Shown: positions 50,222 through 61,238 of the stretch, piece after piece
Numbering within the stretch: the first letter of the stretch is position 1
How the letters are laid out: the number at the start of each line of letters is the position of its first letter
Origin: Rhipicephalus microplus
Lineage: Eukaryota; Arthropoda; Arachnida; Ixodida; Ixodidae
DNA: 64,000 bases
Reading direction: 5' to 3'
Assembly (NCBI RefSeq): GCF_043290135.1
Contig: NW_027464589.1
Span: 8,411,001-8,475,000, forward strand
Program-made: the position numbers and the translations under genes
Notes under the pieces: generated by a model
Database searches by the model: none
The model's input: only the letters and a program-made list of their open reading frames with translations
What the model was told of the DNA's origin: nothing

Positions 50222-51709
50222 CGCTGGATACTCCGTTTGCAAGAGTACACTTTTGACGTTGTGTACTGGTCTGGCAAACAGCATCAAGATGCCGACGCTC
50301 TCTCTCGCTGCCCTTTGCAACTTTCATCTACAACCACGCATCCTCGATGCCCCTCAGGTGATCAATCGGCTTCCTCTGCACTCACGTTATCACCCCTGGC
50401 AGTTGCTGGGCCACTATTTTTAAACAGCAGCGCTCAGTTTGCCGTGAGCCAACGTGACGACCCATACTGTAACCGCATCATCGGGTACTTAAATGACTCG
50501 CCTTCCCCACCTAATGCCAGACTACGTCGTCAGCTACTGCAGTTCAAGCTAGACAACAATGTCCTGCTGCGCTATACTTACAATGCGGATGGGCATCGTT
50601 TGGTGCCAGTACTTCCCCGTTCACTGCGAAAACAAGTTCTCGAAGCACTCCACGAAGATCCATCAGCTGGACACTTGGGATTTCAGAAGACCTACATACA
50701 CGTTAAGAGCCGTTTCTTCTGGCCTGGTCTTCCTACCTTTGTGGCTAATTATGTCGCTTCTTGTGCACTGTGTCAACGCCGGAAACGACCAACTTCTGCT
50801 CCTACTGGATTATTACAACCCATTCCGTGTCCCGATACACCTTTTGTCGTTGTCGGAATAGACCTCGTCGGGCCACTTCCCGTAACGCCAGCGGGCCACC
50901 GCTGGATCGTCACAGCCGTCGACCACCTCACACGATACGCGGAGACCGCTCCTCTACGCCCTAGCTCCGCCTCAGACGTTGCCGCCTTCTTTTTAGAAGA
51001 CGTTGTGTTGCGTCATGGTGCCCCTCGCACGTTGTTGAGTGACCGGGGCAAGGCCTTCATGTCGACAATTCTTGACGAAATTCTAAAAAGTTGTGGCACA
51101 CTTCATAAGACCACATCCGCTTACCACCCACAGACAAATGGCCTGACAGAGTTATTCCACCGGACTCTAATAGACATGATATCCATGTACATCGGACCGA
51201 ACCACGATAACTGGGACAAAATCTTGCCGTTCGTAACGTTTGCACACAACACCGTTGTTCAACGAACCACCGGGTATTCACCTTTCTTCCTCGTCTATGG
51301 TCGTGCGCTGGCATTCACTATTGACGCCTATTTCTTCAATGTAACGACAAAAAAGTCCACGACTACGCCAAAAAATTTCGTCTCCAGGCTCGCTGACGCA
51401 CGGCAACGTGCTCAACTCAACACGGAGGCCAGTCAACTAGACCGCAAGCAACGATATGACAGCTTTCCTCGAGATGTCACCTTCCGTCCTGGAGATGAAG
51501 TACTACTTTGGACGCCTGTTCGTACACCCGCATTGTGTGAAAAGTTTCAGTCACGCTTTCTTAGACCTTACGTTGTTAGTGAACGAACATCTCCAGTCAA
51601 TTACCTTGTCACTCCCGTCGAGGGTTCCTCGGACCGTCGTTATTGTGCATCCGAGATAGTTCACGTTTCACGCCTTAAACCTTATGTTCGCCGTACCTTT
51701 CCCGCCTAA
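50222..51709 (+). CDS. Gypsy-1 pol fragment: RNase H tail and integrase
   Basis: About 495 codons remain open. The RNase H end (KQHQDADALSRCP) is followed by the integrase HHCC finger (HEDPSAGH ... CALCQRRK, about 50,650-50,790) and the catalytic core with all three acidic residues: GIDLVGPL, LLSDRGKAF, and the Glu in TNGLTELFHRT. The C-terminal domain ends VSRLKPYVRRTFPA. Integrase inserts the cDNA of LTR elements into the chromosome. The fragment has no start of its own, since the upstream polyprotein is missing, but the integrase itself shows no lesion. Confidence 0.85.
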   Translation, partial: RWILRLQEYTFDVVYWSGKQHQDADALSRCPLQLSSTTTHPRCPSGDQSASSALTLSPLAVAGPLFLNSSAQFAVSQRDDPYCNRIIGYLNDSPSPPNARLRRQLLQFKLDNNVLLRYTYNADGHRLVPVLPRSLRKQVLEALHEDPSAGHLGFQKTYIHVKSRFFWPGLPTFVANYVASCALCQRRKRPTSAPTGLLQPIPCPDTPFVVVGIDLVGPLPVTPAGHRWIVTAVDHLTRYAETAPLRPSSASDVAAFFLEDVVLRHGAPRTLLSDRGKAFMSTILDEILKSCGTLHKTTSAYHPQTNGLTELFHRTLIDMISMYIGPNHDNWDKILPFVTFAHNTVVQRTTGYSPFFLVYGRALAFTIDAYFFNVTTKKSTTTPKNFVSRLADARQRAQLNTEASQLDRKQRYDSFPRDVTFRPGDEVLLWTPVRTPALCEKFQSRFLRPYVVSERTSPVNYLVTPVEGSSDRRYCASEIVHVSRLKPYVRRTFPA

Positions 51710-51751
51710 GTCTCGGCCGGGTCGGCCGATCAAGTGCGCGGGGAAAATAAG

Positions 51752-51876
51752 TGTGAGCATCATTACTCGTTCCATCTTTTAATCTGTACATACTCATCAT
51801 CACCACTCCAGTTTAGGTTGTGGGGCACATACTAGAGACAATAAAGAAGAGTCTTGAGGGTACTGGACGCCGTCTT

Positions 51877-51879
<3 letters not shown>
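51752..51879 (+). repeat. Gypsy-1 3' LTR (128 bp)
   Basis: Begins TGTGAG after a purine tract and ends CTTACA. Contains AATAAA near 51,840, as expected for an LTR R region. Short for a Gypsy LTR, so the boundary is inferred. Confidence 0.6.

Positions 51880-51950
<71 letters not shown>
51880..51950. repeat. (AT)n microsatellite 2
   Basis: About 70 bp of AT repeat directly after the Gypsy-1 LTR. Confidence 0.95.
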
Positions 51951-51953
<3 letters not shown>

Positions 51954-52032
51954 ATTCTTTCATGGGACTAATTTAATATAAACAAGTTTTCTCTATGCGT
52001 AATATATGCTCGCAATACAGGCAAATTGACAA

Positions 52033-52034
<2 letters not shown>
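51951..52034. repeat. 85-bp direct repeat of 50,051-50,136
   Basis: The stretch from about TCTATTCTTTCATG to GCAATACAGGCAAATTG recurs with a few differences at 50,051-50,136. Each copy is followed by an (AT)n array, so the unit [85 bp + (AT)n] is duplicated. Confidence 0.85.

Positions 52035-52035
<1 letters not shown>

Positions 52036-52124
<89 letters not shown>
52036..52124. repeat. (AT)n microsatellite 3
   Basis: About 88 bp of AT repeat that abuts the terminal TGTCGCGCG of the Gypsy-2 LTR. Confidence 0.95.
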
Positions 52125-52127
<3 letters not shown>

Positions 52128-52508
52128 CGCGCGTTACAAATTACAGGGCGTTTATTTGAAAACAGACAGTGGAACTCATAGAGACGCTTGCTTGCTTACT
52201 TGCTTGTTCCTTTCTTTTGTGGCTCTCACCCACTAAGGGGGATTGGCCAAGAAGCCGGTGGTTAATGCAAGTCAATACCTCTAGATTTTCTAGATTAAGG
52301 GAATATGATTACTGTGTTTTGACTGTGAAATTAATTTGGCGTAGAGACGCTCTCAAAGGCCGCTAAGAATGTCGTCTTCTTCACTCGCCTGCGCTGCGCC
52401 TCTCGAGCAAGTCCACCTTCTTCGTTGTCGTCGCTATCTAGCGCTAAATGCAGCTATGCACGCGGCATTACCCTCCCGCCAGAGTGAGCGTCGTCCCGAT
52501 ACTCAACA
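52125..52508 (-). repeat. Gypsy-2 3' LTR (about 384 bp incl. a SINE insertion)
   Basis: On the minus strand it begins TGTTGAGTATCGGGACGACG and ends GTAACGCGCGACA, giving TG...CA termini. A 153-bp insertion with 10-bp target duplications sits inside it. ATAAA lies near its end (CAAATAAACG). Confidence 0.65.
52189..52341 (-). mobile_element. 153-bp SINE-like insertion in the Gypsy-2 LTR
   Basis: Flanked by TAGAGACGCT at 52,179-52,188 and 52,342-52,351. On the minus strand it ends in a GCAA-type repeat, consistent with a retroposed RNA. A core containing CTTGGCCAATCCCCCTTAG resembles a motif near 5,215-5,240. No obvious A or B box. Non-coding. Confidence 0.7.
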
Positions 52509-52537
52509 GGTAGAGATGTGGCCAGCGGGTGTTTACA

Positions 52538-53600
52538 TCACTGAGAGTGGTAAAGTTTCATGCGGACCACGTGCACTTTCTCAGGCAGATGCTGGTGACG
52601 TTTCAAACAGAGGGAGGTGTCGGGCACGAATTCGTCCGTCACGTCGCTAAGACGGCGCGAAACCTTGTAGGGTCCGAAGTATCGGCGTAGGAGTTTCTCT
52701 GAGAGGCCTTGTCGTCGTACAGAAAACCAAACCCAGACTCTATCTCCTGGTTGGTGAATGACGAATCGATGGTGAAGGTTGTACCGTTGGGCGTCAAGTT
52801 GCTGCTGGCTCATTATTCTTACGCGGGCAAGCTGCCTTGCTTCCTCGGCGCGCTCAGTGAAGTCTGCGGCGTCTGTCTCTGAATCATTGCAATCGTAAGG
52901 CAGCATGGCGTCAAGCATTGTATTAACTTCTCTGCCATGAATTAGTGCGAACGGGGTCATTTTTGTTGTTTCCTGGTGCGCCGTATTATACGCGAATGTG
53001 ACGTACAGCAATATTCGGTCCCAATTCTTGTGTTCCACGTCGACGTACATGCGAAGCATGTCAGCGAATGTCTTGTTAAGTCGTTCTGTTAGCCCATTCT
53101 TTTGTGGATGGTAAGCTGTCGTCTTCCTATGCGTTGTGCCACTGAGCGTAAGCACAGTGCGCAAAAGCTCGGCTGTAAAGCAGTACCTTTGTCTGTTATG
53201 ACAAGAGCTGGAGCACCATGTCTCAGGACAATGTTTTCAATGAAGAGCTAAGCCGCTTCAGCTGCAGTGCCACTCGTGATTACCTTGGTCTGCGCGTATC
53301 GAGTGAGGTAACCCGTCGCCACTATAACCCAGTTGTTGCCGCTGTCCGATGTTGGGAATGGGCCCAGCAGATCCATTCCGATTAGAGAAAACGAAGTTTC
53401 TGGCACGGGCACAGGATGTAATAGCCCAGCGGGTTTGACAGGTGGTACCTTGCGCCGCTGTCAGTCAATGCATGTTCGGACGTAATGTTTCACCTCTGCT
53501 GTGATTCTTGGCCAGTAATATTTTTATTTGATGCGTGTCAGTGTTCTTGTGAAACCGATGTTGCCCACAGTGGCTTCGTCATGGCAGGCTTGTTAAATTT
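52538..53600 (-). pseudogene. Gypsy-2 integrase, with stops
   Basis: 52,538-53,164 encodes the core end and C-terminal domain (AYHPQKNGLTERL with catalytic Glu, AYNTAHQETT). Upstream frames (53,165-53,600) carry the finger and the other two catalytic Asp residues (GMDLLGPF, ITDKGTAF). Three in-frame stops lie in this part. One replaces the final Cys of the HHCC finger (CID-stop-QRRK), so the integrase cannot fold normally. Confidence 0.8.
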
Positions 53601-53733
53601 TGCTGCGGAGAGCTTCAGGAACTTCCAGCAGATAACTTCTACCTGTTGATGAAAAATTCTTTTTGTGCAGAATTCCGTCCCGTAAACAGAATGACGATAA
53701 GTTCTTCGAAAACACTCTTGGTGCATTGGCGGC

Positions 53734-54177
53734 TCATCCGTTCAAGAATTTTATAAGTGAGTTGAGCTCCCGATCATCTCGTTTTTGCCTAGAAATGATA
53801 GCTGCATCAACAACTATAAAACCTGTGAATTCATCATCCTCTGTAGCCGGTGATTCAATCGGTGACCTTGACAAACAGTCGGCGTCTAAGTGTTGCCTTC
53901 CGTACTTGTAAACTACGGCTTTGTCGTACTCTTGGAGCCGTAAGCTCCATCGTGCTAAACGTCCAAATGGGTCTTTCATGTTGGTCAACCAACAAAGAGA
54001 GCGATGGTCGCTTACGACTTGGAAAGCGCGGCCAAATAAGTACGGGTGGAACTTCACAACTGCCCAAACGACGGCCAGACACTCCTTCTCCGTTGTTGAG
54101 TAGTTGGACTCGGCGCGTGTCAACGTTCTGCTAGCGTAGGCGACCACTCTCTCTACACCATTGAACAAGAACAGCAC
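53734..54177 (-). pseudogene. Gypsy-2 RNase H domain
   Basis: Encodes VVAYASRTLTRAESNYSTTE, the usual KECLAVVWAV, FQVVSDHRSLCWL and the end RQHLDADCLSRSP, typical of Gypsy RNase H. The domain degrades the RNA strand after reverse transcription. It is separated from the RT by a frame change near 54,180-54,250 where the first acidic residue would lie. Confidence 0.8.
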
Positions 54178-54253
54178 CTAGGCCCACATATTTGGCGTTT
54201 GCATGGATGGCTGTTGATGCATTCTCGTCGAAGTGAGCGAGCACAGGTGGAGT

Positions 54254-55471
54254 TTATTGACGCTGTCGCAGCTCGTTGAACGACGCTTCTTGCTCTTCAC
54301 CCCATACAAACGCAACGTCTTCCCTTTTAAGGCGAATGAGTGGAAAGGCGATGTGTGCAAAGCCTGCTATAAATCGCCGGTAGTAGGCGCCGAGACCCAG
54401 AAAACGCCTGACTGCTTTGCTATCAACAGGCCTTGCGAACTTTGCAACGACTGCAGTTTTATCCGGGGCAGGCTTCACACCTTCGCGACTGACCACGTGT
54501 CCCAGGAACTGGAGTTCTTCGAAGCCGAAGTGGCATTTTTCCGGTTTCAGTGTGAGTCCAGCGGACCATATGGCTTGGACGACTGACAGTAGCCGCTTTA
54601 GATGCTCTTTAAACGTGGCCGAAAAAACGATCACGTCGTCGAGGTACACAAGGCATGTTTTCCATTTCAGGCCGGACAGAATGGTATCCATTAGTCTCTG
54701 AAACGTGGCTGGGGCTGAGCATAGACAGGAAGAGAGGCCTTTGAATTCATAAAGCCCGTCTGGCGTCACGGAGGCGGTCTTTTCTCGGTCGCGCTCATCT
54801 ACTTCTATTTGCCAGTATCCACTTTCAAGGTCCATGGACGAGAAGTAGCGCGCATGCCGTAGCCTGTACAAAGAGTTGTCGATCCGTGGTAATGGATAAA
54901 TGTCTTTTTTTCTAACGGGGTTCAACTTACGATAATCGATGCAGAAACGCAAGCTGCGATCTTTCTTTTTCGCGAGTACCACTGGCGATGCCCAAAGACT
55001 CTTTGATGGTTGGATTACATCATCCTCTACCATCTTCTTGACTTGCTGCTGGATTGCCTCACGTTCTTTCTGAGCGACGCGAGACGGGTTCTGTCGGATC
55101 GGTCTTGCCGTGTCTTCCGTAATAATGCGATGCTTAGTCAGAGGCGTTCGACCCACTCGTGTTGTCGATGAGAAGCAGTCCTTGAACTGGTCGAGCAGCT
55201 CCATAAGACGGCATCTTTCAGTCGGTGTTAGACTCGGACCGATATTGACTGGTGGTGTATGTGGAGGTGATTGAGCTGTGGCTTCCTCTTGCATTGAAAG
55301 ACAGTCGTGAGAGTAGTCGACCTCTTCGAGGTACGCCATAGCCGTGCCTTTACCGATGTGCCGGCGCTCATTCGTGAAGCTGGTCAGAAGCACCTCTGCG
55401 TGCCCATCCACTAAGCTGACGATGCCGCGAGTGATGGCGATGCCTTGCGAAAAATAATGGCAGTGATGCAT
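54254..55471 (-). pseudogene. Gypsy-2 reverse transcriptase
   Basis: 405 codons. Contains SLWASPVVLAKKKD, RFCIDYRKLNPVRKKDIYPL, SSMDLESGYWQI, the catalytic YLDD (CLVYLDDVIVFS) and LKPEKCHFGFEELQFLGHVV. One motif, usually F(G/C)LCNAPATFQR, reads CLCSAPATFQR. The RT core itself is open, but the flanking protease and RNase H frames are shifted relative to it, so no complete polyprotein can be made. Confidence 0.85.
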
Positions 55472-55639
55472 TCGGCTATGGCGTCTTCATGACAGTGTAC
55501 GCCGCAACACACGGAAATGAGACTACATGACAGAGGTGGCTCGAGGACATCGTCGTCGACCACACATAACACCCTGGGTTCTTGGTCTGGGTCATGGGTC
55601 ACAGGCATGTCAGCGGCGAATGTGATCACATAACGTATG

Positions 55640-55990
55640 TTGACCACGGCACCGCGTATGTTGACCACGGCACCATACTCTCTTAAGAAGTCCATTCCCA
55701 GTATCATAGGTTTGCAGCACTCCGGTAGGATCAGAAATGTGGCCACAAAAGCCACATACTCAATCGTGAGTCTTGCTGTACATCTTCACGTGGGTGTCAA
55801 TATTTGGCCTCCAGCATTTCGAATATAAGCGCCCGTTCATTCCATCCTGACTTTCTTGAGTACGTCTGCCAATCGTTCACTCATTATGCAAAAGTCTGCA
55901 CCCGCATCGACTAAGGCCGTCACTTCAACACCATCAATCGTTATAGCGAGGTCGGCAGTCACAATTTTCTCGGTGGAGTCTTCATCGCCG
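55640..55990 (-). pseudogene. Gypsy-2 aspartic protease region
   Basis: The flap and C-terminal part (CKPMILGMDFLREYG) is followed by a 21-bp tandem duplication that doubles AVVNIRG (about 55,634-55,675). Further upstream, near 55,905, the active-site segment reads LVDAGADFCIM: the Ser/Thr of the D(S/T)G triad is Ala. The protease would be inactive. Confidence 0.7.
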
Positions 55991-56230
55991 TCTCTCACGT
56001 GTTTCGGCAGCAGTGGGGGATTTTCGAAAATTCGACAGCTTGCAACCTCCCCCCCCCCCCCCCCGAGGTCGCTGCTTTCAGTTTCCCCGGTTCAGTTCGG
56101 GCTGTCACGGTGGATGGACGTGTTTTTTGAGCGCTCTGGATCAACTGCGCAGATAAGTGTTTTTTGCATGTTTTGAGCTTGTCTTTATAATTATAAGGCA
56201 GCGGTTGAAATCTTCGTAGCACTTATTTTA

Positions 56231-56465
56231 TGGTACGGCTTTTTCGGGGGCCAGTCACCAGGTATTTATTAGTTAGTGCGGGTGTGTGTGTTTGAATTTT
56301 TGTTGTTTTTTTTTCTTTTGCCACCCCGTGGGGAAGGTGCGCGTACATTGAACACGCAAATTTTTGTAGTAGAGCTTAGACTTTCTTTTTTTTCGTAGTG
56401 CAGGGCTCGAGTTTAGTAATTATCGAGTATAGGGACAATTGGTGTACATTAATAAAGACGTGTAC
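56231..56465. other. T-rich junction DNA
   Basis: No coding signal; T-rich runs near 56,300-56,320 and 56,385-56,395. Lies between the Gypsy-2 5' limit and a CR1-type fragment. Confidence 0.4.
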
Positions 56466-56888
56466 ATTAAAGATCCCACTTATGTATCCTCTCGCCTAGA
56501 TCACTCCCGCAAAGTTCGCGAATACCGATGTCGTATAAATACTTACAAAAACTCCTTCTTCCCGAAAACCACACACGAATGGAACAACCAACCAGAATAT
56601 AATGTATCCACCCCGCCACCCTCATTTCAAAATGTTCTGTCACAATTTTTGTTGAAATGAAAGATGTCAATTTCTGTCTGCATTTCTGCTTGTGTTTTAG
56701 TTTTCCTTGATTGCCTCGTGTTCCCGAGAATGTGTACACACTGTATAAACTCAGCATGCTTGCTTGTTTTGTTATCGGTATTCATACCCTGTATCAATTT
56801 CAAGTTTTGTGTCTCCTCCCCCCTACTGTAATGCCCAAATAGGGCGCTGTAAATACTCGAATAAATAAAATAAATAAATAAATAAATT
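56466..56888 (+). mobile_element. 3' end of a second CR1/L2-type LINE
   Basis: Encodes SSRLDHSRKVREYRCR and NSFFPKTTHEWNNQP, the C-terminal signature of CR1/L2 ORF2, stopping at TGA 56,658-56,660. A 3' UTR of about 200 bp and an (AAAT)n tail (56,862-56,888) follow. The tail type equals that of the 2A element. The next element (A5) starts right after the tail. Confidence 0.75.
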
Positions 56889-56902
56889 GGTGGCAGAAAG
56901 AC

Positions 56903-57890
56903 ATGGTTAAAAAGTCTGTAAAGTGTTCAGGATGTGGAGTGGATTTGAAAGTGAACCCAAGCGTAGAAGCGGATGGAGAAGAGGCTGACGCGAAGTGTAG
57001 GCAATGTGAGGTCGAGGAAAAAATGGAGAAAATGATGGTTGCCCAGAGTGAACTGCTGATGAGAATCGCCGAGCTCGAGACTGCGTTGGCGGCAGAGCAA
57101 GAGAAAACGAGGGCAATGGGAGAAAGACTGAAGTCCGCCGAGGAAGCACTAGCGAAGCTGAACAAAGAAGCGGTCTACGGAGAGAACAGTAGGGAACCGG
57201 CAACCAGAACGGTGGAGAAGGAAGAGCAAGAAAGTTTGGAAAAAAACAGGTTTAGCCGGTTCAGCTGTCGCAAGGCCCAGCTTCAGCGAGGTAGTGGTGG
57301 GGCAGGGAGGGAACAAAGCAGCCGGCGTCACAGGTGCAGGTAGCCTCCAAGGTGCAGAACGCACGAGCTGAAAAGTCACAGCAAGTGATAATCGCCGGGG
57401 ACTCGAATTTAAATCAATGCACAGAAGCCATCAAAGAGAGGGTAAGAGGTGACAAGAGGGGGTCAGTAGGGGCGTTCCCAGGACGCAAGCTTGAAGCAGT
57501 CATGAAGCAAGCGAGCGCAAAACTCAAAACTACAGCTGATAGACGAAACCTCGTGATAATTTCAGGCGGTCTAAACGATGTCTTAAATGAAGATACAGCA
57601 GGACTAGCAACCACACTGGCGAAAGGCGTCGATGATATGCGCGCCAGTTCTCCTAAGGTACAGGTAGTGATATGCACGATACCAGAGGTACCGGTGCGTC
57701 ATAGCAACCTGCAAAGAGCGGTTGTCAACGCAAACCAAGAGATATGGCGGATGAGTCGAGAGAAAGGCTTTGAGGAGGTGGAAATAAACAGAGAGGTGCA
57801 TAGGTGGGGTGGTTTTCAACGAGACAGAATACACTTCGATGGGCGGCTAGGTCATGAGGTGGGTTGGTGACTTGCAGGACGCGCAGTAGC
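56903..57890 (+). pseudogene. LINE A5 ORF1: CxxC module, coiled coil, SGNH hydrolase
   Basis: 56,903-57,343 encodes KCSGCGVD, KCRQCEVEEKM and a coiled coil (AELETALAAEQEKTRAMGER). After a frameshift near 57,280, the frame at 57,334-57,870 encodes the SGNH domain: IIAGDSNLNQC, SGGLNDVL, HRWGGFQRDRIHFDGRLGHE. It stops early at EVGW-TGA; B3 continues WRLAGR here. Catalytic Ser, Asn, Asp and His are the same as in B3 although the flanking sequence differs a lot, which argues for selection on hydrolase activity before the copy died. Confidence 0.85.
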
Positions 57891-57989
57891 TTTTTTGGGG
57901 GGCACGCGAGCCGTTTGGCGTGCAGGACAGCTAGTAACCAGGGAGTCTCTTCGACATGTGGTATGGACAGATACGATCCCAAAGTGGCA

Positions 57990-60900
57990 CCAATATCTAA
58001 GATAGGTAGAGTCCGGGGCATAAATAGACGTAGCCACGAGCGCCGAGCCAATTCAGACATAGAGTATATTAACATGCAGGGTGGCAGGAACAGGCTGAAG
58101 TGGGAAGAGATAGAAGAACAGCTAAGGAAAGAGAGGTCGATAGTATACGGTTTTGTAGAAACACATCTCAGGGACATGGAACAACCTCCGAACAATCCGG
58201 ACTACGCGTGGGAACATTGTAATAGAACAGAAGGCAGCAGAAAGAGGGGTGGTATTGGGGCATTCATTCATGAAAGTACAGACTGGCAAAGGGTCAAGCA
58301 GGAGTGCAAGGAACATTTATGGCTAAAAGGGAAAGTGGCAGGTCAAATGACACTCCTTGGTTTCGTGTACTTGTGGACGGGAGCAAAGGCCAGAGAGGAA
58401 AATCAGGCAATGGTAGAGTGTATATCAAAGGACATTCAGGAGTTAGGAAGAGAGTGCGAGATAATTATACTAGGAGACATGAATGTGCACATAGAAGATA
58501 TAGATGGGCATACCATCCCGACAGGCAAAATGATCATGGATATTTGTGTAGGCTTGATTTGATCCTTTGCAACAGTACCGAGAAGTGTGAAGGGCAAATA
58601 ACCTGGGAGGTAGGAAGGCTGCAGTCGACAATAGATTATGCACTGATGTCACATAGGATGTATGATAAGCTCAGGGGAATGCACATAGATGAAGGTGGCT
58701 CCAGAAGTCTGGGTAGTGATCGCAAACGTATCAAGCTAAGTTTTGGAAGAGCAGTGAAAGTGGGAAGGAGACAAGATGAGCAACTACAGGAAAACTTTTG
58801 TCCAGAAAGGCAAATTGAAATAGCCACAAAACAAATTGGGAAAGTAATCCCGGAGGATAATAAGACCGTGTGGACATGCACGAATCTAATTAGACTCTTT
58901 GAGCTAGAGCTTGCTCAGATGCGTGACAAGTCACAGCGGAAAAGAAAACACAAACCCAAAAGTTGGTGAAACGAGGAAGTTAAGAGAGCCATTGCAAAAC
59001 GTCAGGAAGCCTCTAGGGAACACAGACATGCTAAGCAGCGGGGTGAACCGACAGATGATGTTTAAAGAAAATGGGAAACCTGTATAAGCTGTAGAAGAGA
59101 TGCATCCCTTCTGATAAATGAAAAGATTAGAAGAAAAGCAACTCAGTGGCTGGCAGAAGTACATAAAAAAGATAGAAAGGCAGCTGCGAAATTTTGGAAC
59201 CATCTAAACTCCCTAAGAAATGAGACGAGCCTAGAGCAGAGTTTTATAACTACAGCCCAAGGTGCTAGGCTACAAGGGGACGAAGCTATTGAATATATAA
59301 GAACAAGGGTGACAGAAAAATTTCAACAAAGAAGTACTTTATGCACCACAATAGACAAGGACGAGTCAAGTGGTGAATGGCTCCATTTTCACAACGAGAG
59401 TGGGAAAGGGCTGACAAAAGGGTTCCTAGTAGTACATCAACAGGCCCAGATGGCATTCCAATTATGCTGATAAAGACATTAGGTCCGAAGTCTAAGCAGG
59501 CTTTGAGAGAGGCAGTTAGCAAAATAATAATCGATGGTGAAGTTCCCGATTTATGGAAACTTAGCAAGATGAGCATGATCTATAAAGGAAAGGGGGACAA
59601 AGCTGACATAAACAACTACCGTACTATAACAGTGACATCAGTGATCTACAGGCTGGCGATGCAGATTATAAAGGAAAGACTGCAGGCATGGATAGAGGAT
59701 GAAGGGGTGCTGGGGTAACTGCAGAATGGGTTTCGGAAACACAGGAGGTTGGAAGACAATCTGTTCTCACTGACGCAGTGCATCGAAATAGCAGAAAAGG
59801 AACACAGGCCCCTGTGGCTAGCATTTTTGGATATCAAGGGAGCACACGATAGCGTGGTTCAAGAGGAATAGTGGGGAATACTGGACACACTAGGCGTGGA
59901 ACATGTAGTCCCTAATCTTTTAAAGGAGATCTATAAAGGTAACAAGGTAGTTATAAAGTGGGAAAAGCAGGTATCCAAGCCTGCAGAGGTAAAACGGCGG
60001 CTCAGGCAGGGGTGTCCCCTGTCACCCTTATTATTCATGATGTACCTACAAGGATTAGAAGCCAAATTAGAGGGAAGTGGACTGGGCTTCAACCTCTCTT
60101 TAGTCAAACAAGGAAAACTCATTGATCAGTCACTACCAGCAATAATGTACGCAGATGATATAGTGCTAATGGCCAATAACAAGGAAGATTTGCAGAGATT
60201 GATGGCCATCTGCGGTAATGAGGGAGATAGGTTAGATTTTAGATTCAGTAAGAAAAATACAGCATTCATGATTTTCAATGACATCGAAGGTAATGAGCTT
60301 AGAATACAGGAGGTCACGCTAGAGATAACAGATAAATACAAATATCTGGGCCTATGGATAAGCAATGAGACCGAGTACATGAGGGAACACGAAATATACG
60401 TGACGACTAAAGGTAACAGGAATGCAGGAGTGATGAAAAAAAGGGCACTGTGAAATTACAATAGGTATGATGTTGTGAGAGGAATATGGAAAGGGGTCAT
60501 GGTGTCTGGGCTGACGTTCGGCAACGCGGTCTTGTGCATGAGATCAGAAGTTCAAGCAAGATTAGAAATTAAGCAATGTGGAATAGGTAGGCTTGCTTTA
60601 GGAGCTCACGGGAATACACCAAATCAGGGAGTACAAGGTGATATGGGATGGACATCATTTGAGGTCAGGGAAGCTAGCAGCAAGATAAAATTTGAGAAGC
60701 GATTGAGAGAAGTGGGGGAGGAGCGTTGGGCGAGGAGGTGTTCAGATACTTGTACATGAAGAATGTCGATACAAAATGGAGGAAGCGAACCAGGAAATTG
60801 ACTGGTAAATACTTAGAAAACAGCAGGTGGCCAAACCAAAAAGAACTATCGGTTAACAAGAAAGTGAAGGAAACGGAGACTGACATGTGGAGAATGGGCA

Positions 60901-61220
60901 TGATTAAGAAGTCCGCACTAGAGATCTATCGAACTTTTAAGCAGGAAATTCCCAAGGGAAGGATCTATGATAATACTCTGGGTAGTTCTCTACTGTTTGA
61001 GGCCAGGACGGGAGTGCTGTGAACCAAGATATATCAGGCCAAATACGAAGGGGTAGACACAGTATGCAGTGTGTGTGGAGAGGAAGAAGAAACTGCCGAA
61101 CACTTGATAAAGTTCTGTAAGGGGCTTCACCCTATAGTTCAGGATGATGGCGCAGAGTTTTTCAAAGCACTGTGGTTTAAGGACCGGGAGGGCAAAATAG
61201 ACCTCAAGCGGTGTAAGAGA
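57990..61220 (+). pseudogene. LINE A5 ORF2: endonuclease-RT-CCHC, heavily mutated
   Basis: The endonuclease is split over 58,000-58,562 (YINMQGGRN, VETHLRD, GDMNVHIED) and 58,540-58,969, where the SDH motif reads SDR (GSDRKR), losing the catalytic His. Stops include KPKSW-TGA (about 58,967), VLG-TAA (59,716), VQEE-TAG (59,870), KRAL-TGA (60,451) and TGVL-TGA (61,020). The RT keeps RRLRQGCPLSPLLF and MYADD (about 60,147). The CCHC finger is CSVCGEEEETAEHLIKFC. Frameshifts lie near 58,550, 59,390 and 60,735. Clearly dead. Confidence 0.85.
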
Positions 61221-61238
61221 TGGGAAGGAGGAAGTTGC

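Larger units (their letters stand above)
50219..51879 (+). mobile_element. Ty3/Gypsy-1: 3' part (RNase H end, integrase, 3' LTR)
   Basis: The left end is cut at (AT)n within the C-terminal part of RNase H (ILRLQEYTFDVVYWSG). Integrase follows, then a purine tract (GCGGGGAAAATAAG, 51,738-51,751) and a 128-bp LTR (51,752-51,879). (AT)n follows directly. Gag, protease, RT and the 5' LTR are absent. Confidence 0.85.
52125..56230 (-). mobile_element. Ty3/Gypsy-2, minus strand, 5'-truncated and mutated
   Basis: Order on the minus strand is protease (about 55,990-55,640), RT (55,471-54,254), RNase H (54,177-53,734), integrase (about 53,600-52,538), then the 3' LTR (52,508-52,125). This protease-RT-RH-IN order is typical of Ty3/Gypsy. 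Several frameshifts and stops are present. The upstream limit near 56,230 is inferred from the last frame related to the gag-pol junction; a run of about 16 C at 56,049-56,064 shifts the frame there. Confidence 0.85.
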
